A DNA stretch of 7,902 bases from an uncultured bacterium (GTDB lineage: Bacteria > Desulfobacterota > Desulfobulbia > Desulfobulbales > Desulfobulbaceae), in the NCBI GenBank assembly GCA_903896915.1, contig CAITZN010000507.1, forward strand, positions 1-7,902. Direction: 5' to 3'. Below are positions 1 to 6,324 of this stretch, one piece after another (position 1 is the first letter of the stretch; every line of letters starts with the position of its first letter). The translations under genes were made by a program, and so were the position numbers. Below the pieces are notes generated by a model. The model did not search any database. It was not told where the DNA came from and was given only the letters and a program-made list of their open reading frames with translations.

Positions 1-1058
1 AGCTCGAACGGATTTTCATGAGCTTCGAACAAGCCGACAGCTCGTATGCAAGAGAGTACGGCGGTACCGGTCTTGGATTATCGATCAGCAAACAATTGAC
101 TGCGCTCATGGGTGGAACTTTGTGGGTCGAGAGCCAGATTGGCCATGGCAGCACCTTCCACTTGACCCTTGACCTCGAACCGTGGGCCGGAGCCTTGCCG
201 GAGGACGTCATCAACGATGATCAGTCCATTCCAGCGATCAAGGGTCTACGCATCCTGGTGGTGGATGACAATGAAGTTAACCGCGACATTGCAGGGATGA
301 TGCTAGAAAAAGACCATCGAGTGCGTACCGCATCCAATGGCCTGATGGCCCTGGAAGCACTGCGCAACCAGGATTTTGACCTTGTTCTTATGGATCTCCA
401 GATGCCGCTCATGGACGGCTTAGCCACCACATCCATAATCCGTGCCCTAGAACAGCGATTACCATTACATATGGACCTGGCCAAGGATATGGTCCGCGAT
501 TTGAACAATCGACTTCGCGGTGGCCATATCCCAATCGTCGCCATGACCGCTCATGCTATGGGCGGGGACCGGGATATGTGCCTGAATGCCGGTATGGACA
601 GCTATATAACTAAACCCTTTCAGCCAGCTGATTTGACCAATTTATTTCGTTCACTGGTAACCGGGAATCATCTGTTGGGAAAGAGCGCTCAGAAAGTTGA
701 AGCCTCCGAAGCCCAGGCAACTGTCTCTTGGGTGAAGGCTTATTTGCATGCCTCCACCAACCTGAAAGCAGACCAAATTGAACGCGTTCTAAAAGCTGCC
801 TGCATGAGCCTTGCCGACAATCTCGAAAAAGCGAAAACGGCCCTTGACGGGAAAGATTACCCGGCCCTGGGCAGGGCCGCCCATACTCTAAAAGGGACCC
901 TGCTCCAATGCGGCCTGAGTAGTCTGGCGGCCAAGGCCGAGGAGATGCACCAGGGTGTCAGAACGGACAGCGACCTACCTTACGAACTCCTCCTGAAAAA
1001 TCTAGAGAACGATTTTGCAGCATTGCTGGAACACCTCAAAGAGGATAATTCCAAGTAA
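1..1058 (+). CDS. Hybrid sensor histidine kinase, C-terminal part (HATPase end, receiver, Hpt); 5' truncated by window edge
   Basis: This is the tail of a multi-domain phosphorelay kinase. The frame is open to the left edge: codons before the first ATG (position 18) read LERIF and run into MSFEQADSS, the usual kinase segment before the G2 box, so that ATG is not the start. Numbering from it, the G2 box GGTGLGLSIS is at 15-24. A receiver domain follows (about 77-213) with acidic pair D83/D84, phospho-acceptor D126, T177 and K199. A C-terminal Hpt domain (about 245-340) carries the phospho-histidine H289 in AAHTLKG. Phosphate would pass from the kinase His (outside the window) to D126 and then H289, and on to an unseen response regulator. 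The receiver has about 20 extra residues between D126 and T177. The sensor region and signal are not visible. No output domain or partner gene is seen downstream. Confidence 0.93.
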   Translation, partial: LERIFMSFEQADSSYAREYGGTGLGLSISKQLTALMGGTLWVESQIGHGSTFHLTLDLEPWAGALPEDVINDDQSIPAIKGLRILVVDDNEVNRDIAGMMLEKDHRVRTASNGLMALEALRNQDFDLVLMDLQMPLMDGLATTSIIRALEQRLPLHMDLAKDMVRDLNNRLRGGHIPIVAMTAHAMGGDRDMCLNAGMDSYITKPFQPADLTNLFRSLVTGNHLLGKSAQKVEASEAQATVSWVKAYLHASTNLKADQIERVLKAACMSLADNLEKAKTALDGKDYPALGRAAHTLKGTLLQCGLSSLAAKAEEMHQGVRTDSDLPYELLLKNLENDFAALLEHLKEDNSK

Positions 1059-1253
1059 CTCTTTGACACGTATTTGCAGTGAGCTGAGTCTCGTTTTGCA
1101 TGTAAAAAGCGAATTATTCTTCTAAAGGTGCTCGTGCTACTGTCGACCGGTAACAGGCATTCATGAGCTTACGGCACTGCAAAGTGAATAATCGCACAAC
1201 TATCGATAATTCAATAAAAAGAAACTAAATCTGTAGGGAAAGGGGTTCTGTGG

Positions 1254-1265
1254 AGTTGGCCAACT
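1254..1265. repeat. 12-bp perfect palindrome in the gap between convergent genes
   Basis: AGTTGGCCAACT is a perfect palindrome just beyond the 3' end of the minus-strand porin-like gene. It has no loop or T-run, so it is not an intrinsic terminator, and could be a protein-binding site or chance. The rest of 1059-1296 holds no gene. It has one imperfect inverted repeat (GAATAATCG at 1186-1194, CGATAATTC at 1204-1212) and no clear terminator for either converging gene. Confidence 0.3.
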
Positions 1266-1296
1266 TCAAGGATGGTGTAAACGCAAGGACACGCAT

Positions 1297-2448
1297 TCAT
1301 CGATCTACCTGGAATTCAAAACCAATTTTGGTTGCAATGCCATAGCCTTCACTATTGTTACCTCCATTTTTCACGGAATAATCTCTGTCACGGTAGTATT
1401 CAAGACTAAAAATCGTGCCATCAAAGATGACCATGGAAGCCTTCGTGATGTACCGCTGTTCAGGCAAGTATAATTTCATTGATTCCGATGACTTTTGATA
1501 TCCTACTGCCAAGACCGTATCTTTGCGCAGCAGTTCTGTGGTGTAGGCAATTTCACTGCTCCAGGCCCCTGATTCTGCCTCGTTACCTGTAAAGGATGGC
1601 TGATTGGTGGCATACCTGTCAATGGCGCGAATATAACCGCCAGTCAACGATAAAGCCTGGTAGCTTGCGCCAAGATTAAAGTTCACTCCGGGCACCTTGT
1701 CGGGATCACCTTCAAACCCAGCCTTTTGAAAGGTTTCGGACCCCCCCCTGGAATCGGCAAGGTTCTTAATCCATGAGATGCCGGAATTGAGAGCCACCTT
1801 GTCTGTTTTATAGCTATAGCTCAATGGTGTTTTACCGGCCTTGACCGTAGCTATGGGAGCAACACCCTGCAGCTCTTTCGAAACAGAAGCAGTTTTCAAG
1901 GAGCTGTTGCTTTCAAAATAGGAGAGTTGATCGAAGGCATATCTATCGTCAGTCGAAAGAACTTTCGAATGAGGCAATATGGTAGCAACAAAATTTCCAA
2001 AGGCGGGAGAATCTTTTCTTATGGCCAGGGGCTGTATGTTGATTCTCTCCGAAGTTACAACGGGAGGATTGAAAAGAGTTTTGAAGGAACGCCCCATAGA
2101 GCCGCTTTTGATAGGACTTGAAGCCCAATCCACAGCATTGGCACTGACAAAACGGTCAACAACAGCTGGGTCAAAGGCACTGATGCGACTGTCAATAGCA
2201 TTGCCTGGAAGAAACGCATTGTCTAGAAGCAAACAGCTAAGAGCGAAAAACTCACTGCTCCGCGGCCTTTCGTGTTTACTGCCACGGCCCTCTGTCTGAT
2301 TATTGTTAGTCGTCCTGTTTGTGACTACCGCCTGGACACGCGTATTTTCCTCTATCACGGAAGGTATCGTACCGGATTGAACCGATGAAGCATTGAGCAG
2401 GCTCAAGGCTCCTGCTACGGCAACAGTTCGATAGAGTCTTCTGACCAT
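1297..2448 (-). CDS. Exported LbtU-family-like outer-membrane porin, atypical N-terminal half
   Basis: Probable outer-membrane beta-barrel protein, 383 aa from the ATG at 2448. That ATG has GAGGTG 10 nt upstream and begins a classic signal peptide (MVRRLYRT, then VAVAGALSLLNASS). An in-frame TTG 18 nt upstream is a weaker start. The last ~170 residues look like the C-terminal part of LbtU-type siderophore porins: a SGISWIKNLADS strand, NFNLGASYQ..LTGGYI, AWSSEIAYT, then DTVLAVGYQKSSE, LPEQRY, SLEYYRDRDYSV and a final GFEF strand. LbtU in Legionella is linked to legiobactin uptake; transport of a siderophore here is inference only. The region between the signal peptide and about residue 205 shows no domain I recognise and none of the coiled coil or early strands I would expect. 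Four residues (QVDR) follow the terminal aromatic that normally closes such barrels. The coding strand has a run of eight G inside codons for SRGGS. Confidence 0.7.
   Translation of the reverse strand: MVRRLYRTVAVAGALSLLNASSVQSGTIPSVIEENTRVQAVVTNRTTNNNQTEGRGSKHERPRSSEFFALSCLLLDNAFLPGNAIDSRISAFDPAVVDRFVSANAVDWASSPIKSGSMGRSFKTLFNPPVVTSERINIQPLAIRKDSPAFGNFVATILPHSKVLSTDDRYAFDQLSYFESNSSLKTASVSKELQGVAPIATVKAGKTPLSYSYKTDKVALNSGISWIKNLADSRGGSETFQKAGFEGDPDKVPGVNFNLGASYQALSLTGGYIRAIDRYATNQPSFTGNEAESGAWSSEIAYTTELLRKDTVLAVGYQKSSESMKLYLPEQRYITKASMVIFDGTIFSLEYYRDRDYSVKNGGNNSEGYGIATKIGFEFQVDR
1741..1748 (-). repeat. Homopolymer run of eight G (coding strand) inside the porin-like gene
   Basis: Eight consecutive C on the plus strand are eight G on the coding strand, within codons for residues SRGGS of the LbtU-like protein. 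The family-like sequence stays in frame on both sides, so the gene is intact at this length. Runs of this length in surface-protein genes are known contingency loci in some bacteria; slippage here is only a possibility. Confidence 0.5.
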
Positions 2449-2502
2449 CTTCTTGATGCACCTCAAAGCTTCTTTGAAGATTTGATTAATTATTCAATTA
2501 AC

Positions 2503-2531
2503 ATCTTAGAAATTTTATGTAAAGATTGCAA
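2503..2531 (-). promoter_or_regulatory. Sigma70-like promoter for the porin-like gene
   Basis: Read on the minus strand, TTGCAA (2531-2526) and TAAGAT (2508-2503) are separated by 17 nt in AT-rich sequence. Transcription would begin near 2496 and give a leader of about 50 nt before the ATG at 2448. A short inverted repeat, TCAAAG/CTTTGA (2463-2477), lies in that leader. No operator such as a Fur box was recognised. Confidence 0.5.
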
Positions 2532-2728
2532 GCTATGCTGGCTTGAAAATGTATTCGGCAGATGGAAATTTACAAGGTATACTTGAGCTGCAGACGAATC
2601 CTGAAAAGAGTCAACAAAAGATGGTTACCCTCACTGCTCTTCTGATGCGTTTCCTCTCTTACCTCATGGACACACTACGATCGATTGAAAAAATGGATTG
2701 ACGATAGACATACACAATGCAGGGTGGA

Positions 2729-3715
2729 ATGAGGGTGCAAAAATGTACAACCTGCGGGACTGCGTATCGTATTGCGCTTTTCCTCGGCCTTTACTGGCTT
2801 TCCTTTTTTGTTATCCCGACCTGCGGCTACAGCAAAGAGCATTCAACCATGGAGACTCAATTGTCCGAACAGAATATTATGGATCGACCTGAAATAACCC
2901 AACTCATTTTTCACCCGATCAAGGTCAAAAAAAATGCAACCCCTCCCGGAGCTATCGATCTCGAACCCCAAGTCGAAGGCGGTATCACCATCGGCTGTCG
3001 ACTCTTCAGCCACTCAATCACAGCCCCAACTTTGATATTTTTTCATGGTAACGGTGAAATCGTTCCTGATTACGATACAATCGGTCCTTATTATCTGCAA
3101 CAGGGCATCAATTTCCTGGTTACTACGTACCGTGGCTATGGATGGAGCGACGGAACACCGCTGACCAGCACCATGCTGCCGGACAGCAATGCCCTCTTTG
3201 TACAATTACAACGATGGCTCAGCGAGCATGGTTACACTGGCGCCCTGTTGATCATGGGACGATCGCTTGGCAGCGCCAGCGCTATAGATGTTGCTGTCAA
3301 TCACAGCGATGCAATCAGTGGCCTGATTATCGAATCGGGCTTTGCCAAAACCCTGCCGCTGGCCAAGGTCCTTGGCCTCGACCTCGAGAAGATAGGCATT
3401 ACGGAAGAACAGACCTTTAACAATAGCAGCAAAATAAGCCAATTTACCAAACCTACCTTTATTCTTCATGGCCAGTACGACCAGTTGATTCCACTCTGGC
3501 AGGCAGAAAAACTCCACGCAGAAAGTGGTGCCAAGAGCAAGGAACTGCAGATCGTGCCTGGGGCTGATCACAATTCGCTCATTGCTGTCGCCGGTCAACT
3601 CTATTTCCAAGCCATTAAAAAATTTGTTGATAAAGCAGCCGGAACCGCCCTTGATTGGCGGGAACGGAGACGTCAGTTCAAAGCGCAACAGGTGACCAAT
3701 GAGCCCAGCAAGTAA
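2729..3715 (+). CDS. Alpha/beta hydrolase (BEM46/ABHD-like), N-terminally membrane-anchored or exported
   Basis: Serine hydrolase of the alpha/beta fold, substrate unknown. Counting from the upstream ATG at 2717, the oxyanion motif HGNG is at 110-113, the nucleophile elbow GRSLG puts Ser at 183, the acid is D255 in HGQYD, and the histidine is H285 in GADHNS; TYRGYGWSDGTP (137-148) is typical of BEM46-like proteins. The triad is complete. A hydrophobic stretch (about 19-36) follows basic residues, so the enzyme is probably anchored in the inner membrane or exported; IPTC after it is not a good lipobox. The ATG at 2729 is preferred because AGGGTGG precedes it; 2717 (four residues longer) has no ribosome binding site, and an ATG at 2849 would drop the hydrophobic segment. 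The 3' end overlaps the dCMP deaminase start by 17 nt, so the two are probably co-transcribed. Alternatives within the fold include peptidase, esterase and thioesterase. Confidence 0.85.
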   Translation: MRVQKCTTCGTAYRIALFLGLYWLSFFVIPTCGYSKEHSTMETQLSEQNIMDRPEITQLIFHPIKVKKNATPPGAIDLEPQVEGGITIGCRLFSHSITAPTLIFFHGNGEIVPDYDTIGPYYLQQGINFLVTTYRGYGWSDGTPLTSTMLPDSNALFVQLQRWLSEHGYTGALLIMGRSLGSASAIDVAVNHSDAISGLIIESGFAKTLPLAKVLGLDLEKIGITEEQTFNNSSKISQFTKPTFILHGQYDQLIPLWQAEKLHAESGAKSKELQIVPGADHNSLIAVAGQLYFQAIKKFVDKAAGTALDWRERRRQFKAQQVTNEPSK

Positions 3716-4211
3716 CACCACCACAAAAAGAACGGGATATCTCTCCTGGGACGAATATTTCATGGCGGTGGCGATCCTTTCCGGACACCGCTCCAAGGAC
3801 CCGAATACCCAAGTGGGGGCCTGCGTGGCCAACTCTCAAAACAAGATCGTCGGGGTCGGTTATAACGGCTTTCCGTGGCGTTGCTCGGATGACGAGTTAC
3901 CCTGGGCAAGAGAAGGAAACTATCTAGACACCAAGTATCCTTATGTCTGTCACGCCGAACTCAATGCCGTGCTTAACTCCATTACCAATAATCTGCGGGA
4001 TTGCCGACTCTACGTCGCCCTCTTCCCTTGTAACGAATGCACCAAGGTGATTATTCAAGCCGGTATTCGCGAAATTATTTATCTTTCCGATAAATACAAA
4101 GAAACCGATTCAGTCAAAGCCTCGAAGATCATGCTGGAAAAATCAAAGACTGTTATGCGTCAATTCTTTCCTGTACGGGATTCCGTGCTGCTCAATTTCA
4201 AGGCTGACTGA
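3699..4211 (+). CDS. dCMP deaminase (deoxycytidylate deaminase), DCTD-like
   Basis: Zinc enzyme deaminating dCMP to dUMP, feeding thymidylate synthesis in the cytoplasm. The 170-aa product is full length for the family. The signature is complete: H85 and E87 in CHAELNAV, and C111/C114 in PCNEC, give the zinc ligands and proton shuttle. RSKDPNTQVGACV (31-43) and GYNGFPWRCSDDELPW (54-69) match the substrate and allosteric loop region of the single-zinc type. Sequence along most of the length recalls human DCTD, with the zinc residues at almost the same numbering. The start has AGGTG five nt upstream and lies inside the last codons of the hydrolase gene, indicating translational coupling. No terminator is clear downstream. 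A related ComEB-type label is possible, but the deaminase assignment is firm. Confidence 0.93.
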   Translation: MSPASNTTTKRTGYLSWDEYFMAVAILSGHRSKDPNTQVGACVANSQNKIVGVGYNGFPWRCSDDELPWAREGNYLDTKYPYVCHAELNAVLNSITNNLRDCRLYVALFPCNECTKVIIQAGIREIIYLSDKYKETDSVKASKIMLEKSKTVMRQFFPVRDSVLLNFKAD

Positions 4212-4481
4212 TCCAAATTGCTTTAGATAGCGCGCCTTCGTGCCTGGTTGCGAGAAAGGAAAGCAATAGGACGCTTTTGTCAGGGTTGTATCTACATGAT
4301 AAACGATTCGGGCAAAAATATGATCCATCAGTAGGGCAGCAAGACTCTCGAATAATTCACATGCAGTGCTTCCTTTCTATCTGTTTGATTTTTTGCATTT
4401 AAATGTCACCGGATCAAAAACTCAGTAAACCTTTATCATTGTTGCTAGCTCATCACACACACCATCACAGGAAGGTTCACA
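4212..4481. other. Intergenic gap without a recognisable gene; one distant inverted repeat
   Basis: This is most of the 347-bp space between the dCMP deaminase and the helicase promoter. I see no coding sequence with a ribosome binding site on either strand. An 8-bp inverted repeat (ATTGCTTT at 4217-4224, AAAGCAAT at 4260-4267) follows the deaminase stop with a 35-nt interior and no T-run, so it is a poor terminator. Sequence from about 4370 is AT-rich and leads into the promoter. Confidence 0.4.
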
Positions 4482-4510
4482 TTGCCAGATTCAGTTGTGA
4501 TGCATATAAT
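4482..4510 (+). promoter_or_regulatory. Strong sigma70-like promoter for the DEAD-box helicase
   Basis: TTGCCA (4482-4487) and a perfect TATAAT (4505-4510) are spaced by 17 nt. Transcription would begin near 4517, giving a leader of about 42 nt. The leader carries AAGGA (4548-4552), six nt before the ATG at 4559. The leader is short compared with the long 5' UTRs of many cold-induced helicase and csp genes. Confidence 0.7.
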
Positions 4511-4558
4511 AAAAAACAGAATTACAAATAAATATTAATTTTTTCACAAGGAAAATGG

Positions 4559-5797
4559 ATGCAATTTGCAGAACTCGCTCTACCTGAATCCTTAAGCAGA
4601 GGCATTGCTGAAGCAGGATTCACAACATGTACACCTATCCAGGAATTAACCCTGCCATTGACTCTGAGTGGTAAGGATGTCGCAGGTCGGGGGCAAACAG
4701 GCACCGGCAAGACGGCGGCCTTTCTGGTCACCCTTTTTGACCGTTTACTGAAAAACAAGAACGCTACAGGCAAGAATCCCCGTGCGCTGATCCTGGCCCC
4801 AACAAGGGAGCTCGTTGTTCAGATCGACAATGATGCCAAACTACTAGGAAAGCATTGCGGTTTGTCCGTCCAGGCAATTTATGGCGGTGTGGATTACATG
4901 AAACAGCGCGACGCTCTGCGCAATGGCGCAGATGTCATAATCGGCACACCGGGCCGCCTGATTGATTACCTCAAACAAAAAGTTTATACGCTCAGTGATG
5001 TCGAAATGCTCGTTATCGATGAGGCTGATAGAATGTTTGATATGGGGTTTATTGCTGACCTTCGTTTTATTCTGCGACGTCTGCCTCCGTTTGACAAGCG
5101 TCAGAATCTGATGTTTTCCGCCACACTCAATCAGCGGGTGATGGAGTTAGCCTATGAGTTCATGAATGTTCCGGAAAAAGTAAGCGTCACTGGTGATCAG
5201 ATGACAGCGGATAATGTTGAGGAGGTTCTCTTCCATGTTGGCCGCAAGGAGAAGTTTCCTTTGCTGCTCGGTCTGCTGCGCCGGGACGGCATGGAACGCA
5301 CGATGATTTTCATTAACACCAAACGTGAAGGCGAGTACCTGCACGACCGCATGAATGCAAATGACTTCCCTTGCCGCCTGATTTCAGGAGATGTCGCCCA
5401 GGAAAAACGGCTGCGCATCATGGCGGATTTCAAGAATGGGAAATTGCCGATCCTGATTGCAACAGATGTTGCCTCAAGAGGACTGCATATTGAAGGGGTC
5501 TCGCATGTAATCAACTACGATCTCCCTGAAGATTGCGAGGATTATGTCCATCGCATCGGACGCACAGCCCGTGCTGGAGCAGAAGGGAAGGCTATATCCT
5601 TTGCCGATGAAGAAGGAGCGCTCTATCTGGACGCTATTGAGGAATACATTCATCATAAGATCCCAACTGAATGGGCCGAAGATGATTTGTTTGTCAACGA
5701 TTTCAAACGAGTAGTAAAACCAAAATTTAAGAAAAATTTGAATAATGCAGACAAAAGCGGTCAGCGGAGAAGCAACCGGCCTCCTCCCAGGAGATAA
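4559..5797 (+). CDS. rhlB: DEAD-box ATP-dependent RNA helicase, RhlB-like
   Basis: Unwinds RNA duplexes using ATP; RhlB in E. coli works with RNase E and PNPase in mRNA decay. All core motifs are present in the 412-aa protein: Q motif (F21, TPIQ 25-28), Walker A GQTGTGKT 45-52, PTREL 81-85, TPGR 130-133, DEAD 154-157, SAT 187-189, the domain-2 motif around ATDVASRGLHI 301-311, and HRIGRTARAG 331-340. The spacing and wording resemble E. coli RhlB (TLSGKDVAG, GDVAQEKRLRI, YDLPEDCEDYVHRIG, HHKIPTEW). A basic tail (about 384-412, rich in K, R and P) fits RNA binding. Whether it joins a degradosome here is unknown; RhlE or DeaD naming would be the alternative. It has its own promoter and is followed by a small basic ORF that may be read from the same transcript. 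Confidence 0.93.
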   Translation: MQFAELALPESLSRGIAEAGFTTCTPIQELTLPLTLSGKDVAGRGQTGTGKTAAFLVTLFDRLLKNKNATGKNPRALILAPTRELVVQIDNDAKLLGKHCGLSVQAIYGGVDYMKQRDALRNGADVIIGTPGRLIDYLKQKVYTLSDVEMLVIDEADRMFDMGFIADLRFILRRLPPFDKRQNLMFSATLNQRVMELAYEFMNVPEKVSVTGDQMTADNVEEVLFHVGRKEKFPLLLGLLRRDGMERTMIFINTKREGEYLHDRMNANDFPCRLISGDVAQEKRLRIMADFKNGKLPILIATDVASRGLHIEGVSHVINYDLPEDCEDYVHRIGRTARAGAEGKAISFADEEGALYLDAIEEYIHHKIPTEWAEDDLFVNDFKRVVKPKFKKNLNNADKSGQRRSNRPPPRR

Positions 5798-5825
5798 ATA
5801 CCCATTTTTTTCGTAGTGTAACAAC

Positions 5826-5868
5826 TCGCCAACACCTCCTTAACTATCAGGTGAGGAAGTGTCGGCGA
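5826..5868 (+). other. Long stem-loop between rhlB and the small basic ORF, 5' arm identical to 16S rRNA 3' end
   Basis: The arms at 5826-5842 and 5852-5868 pair over 17 positions with two mismatches and one G-U pair, around a 9-nt loop. CACCTCCTTA (5833-5842) in the 5' arm equals the last ten bases of bacterial 16S rRNA, which include the anti-Shine-Dalgarno. It pairs with TGAGGAAGTG in the 3' arm. There is no T-run after the stem on either strand, so this is not a canonical intrinsic terminator. It could be a leader or mRNA-processing element, or a factor-assisted terminator. Confidence 0.5.
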
Positions 5869-5903
5869 ATAACCACAAACAACCATCTCTAAAAGGTACC
5901 GAC

Positions 5904-6023
5904 ATGGCTAAGGAAAAAAACACCAAACAAGTGAATGTTAAAAAGGAACCGACCAAATCTTTGAAAGAAAAGCGTGCGGCCAAGCAAGCCAAGAGGGATA
6001 ATAAATTTTCAGGAAAAGAATAG
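5904..6023 (+). CDS. Small lysine-rich basic protein (39 aa), hypothetical
   Basis: A short ORF coding for 39 residues, beginning MAKEKNTKQVNVKKEP and containing KSLKEKRAAKQAKRD. It has 12 Lys, 2 Arg and 5 acidic residues, a net charge near +9, with no hydrophobic segment. AAAAGG ends 7 nt before the ATG. The composition suggests an unstructured or helical nucleic-acid-binding peptide, and the position 106 nt after an RNA helicase fits an RNA-related role; both are inference. I have a general memory of similar KEKRAAK-type small proteins in other proteobacteria but cannot name a family. No promoter of its own is clear, so read-through from the helicase promoter is likely. An inverted repeat and an intrinsic terminator follow. 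Confidence 0.7.
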   Translation: MAKEKNTKQVNVKKEPTKSLKEKRAAKQAKRDNKFSGKE

Positions 6024-6030
6024 CACAACA

Positions 6031-6065
6031 TCAATCACTTATCTTGTCAAAAGTTAAGTGATTGA
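6031..6065. repeat. 11-bp perfect inverted repeat after the small basic ORF
   Basis: TCAATCACTTA (6031-6041) and TAAGTGATTGA (6055-6065) are perfectly complementary around 13 nt; inside, CTT (6043-6045) and AAG (6051-6053) can add three pairs. It starts seven nt after the stop codon. No T-run follows on either strand, so it is a weak terminator or an mRNA 3'-end stabiliser. Confidence 0.5.
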
Positions 6066-6088
6066 CCCTACCCCCCACCCCATCCCCC
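6066..6088 (-). other. G-quadruplex motif on the minus strand (C-rich on plus)
   Basis: On the minus strand there are G-runs of 5, 4, 6 and 3 separated by loops of 2, 1 and 2 nt. This satisfies the usual four-run quadruplex pattern with very short loops, which favour stability. It directly abuts the 11-bp inverted repeat and lies 38 bp left of the bidirectional terminator. Confidence 0.6.
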
Positions 6089-6126
6089 ACTGTTCGGGCA
6101 CATAACCTTTCAGGCCATCTATACAA

Positions 6127-6156
6127 AAAAGGCAGAGCCGTTAAGCCCTGCCTTTT
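6127..6156. terminator. Bidirectional intrinsic terminator
   Basis: AAAAGGCAG (6127-6135) and CTGCCTTTT (6148-6156) form a 9-bp stem around 12 nt, ending in a T-run on plus and a longer one from AAAAAA (6125-6130) on minus. It lies between convergent genes and would end both the rhlB/small ORF transcript and the minus-strand papain-like gene. Confidence 0.8.
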
Positions 6157-6205
6157 GATTCCGATATGCCGGAAAATTAATCAACTTCTTTTTCTCCTAT
6201 TGACT

Positions 6206-6224
6206 ACTGCCAACTGCCAACTGC
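6206..6224. repeat. Short tandem heptamer repeat, ACTGCCA x 2.7
   Basis: Two full copies and one partial copy of ACTGCCA occur in the gene-free stretch 6157-6324. It is too short for a defined repeat family and may be a remnant of a dispersed intergenic repeat. The rest of this stretch shows no gene. Confidence 0.35.
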
Positions 6225-6324
6225 TTCCAGGCCAGCGATGTTCGATCTCTAACGCATTGTTGAATTCGAAAAATTATTAATCTCAGGTATACGATTTCTA
6301 AACTCGCGAAGATTCAATAAGCAC

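Noticed and set aside
1186..1212. Inverted repeat GAATAATCG/CGATAATTC as a terminator for the convergent genes
   Set aside because: It has a mismatch, low GC and no T-run on the correct side of either strand.
1979..2299. 106-codon plus-strand frame opposite the porin-like gene
   Set aside because: It lies inside a gene with signal peptide, promoter and ribosome binding site on the other strand, and shows no motif.
2543..2583. Promoter for the hydrolase using TATACT at 2578-2583
   Set aside because: No acceptable -35 lies at 16-18 nt; TTGAAA at 2543 is 29 nt away.
3206..3832. 208-codon minus-strand open frame opposite the hydrolase and the start of the dCMP deaminase
   Set aside because: It is antisense to two well-supported genes, its product has no recognisable motif, and it is best explained as a shadow frame.
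6062..6280. 72-codon plus-strand frame after the small basic ORF
   Set aside because: It runs through the G-quadruplex motif, the intrinsic terminator and the heptamer repeat, and has no ribosome binding site.
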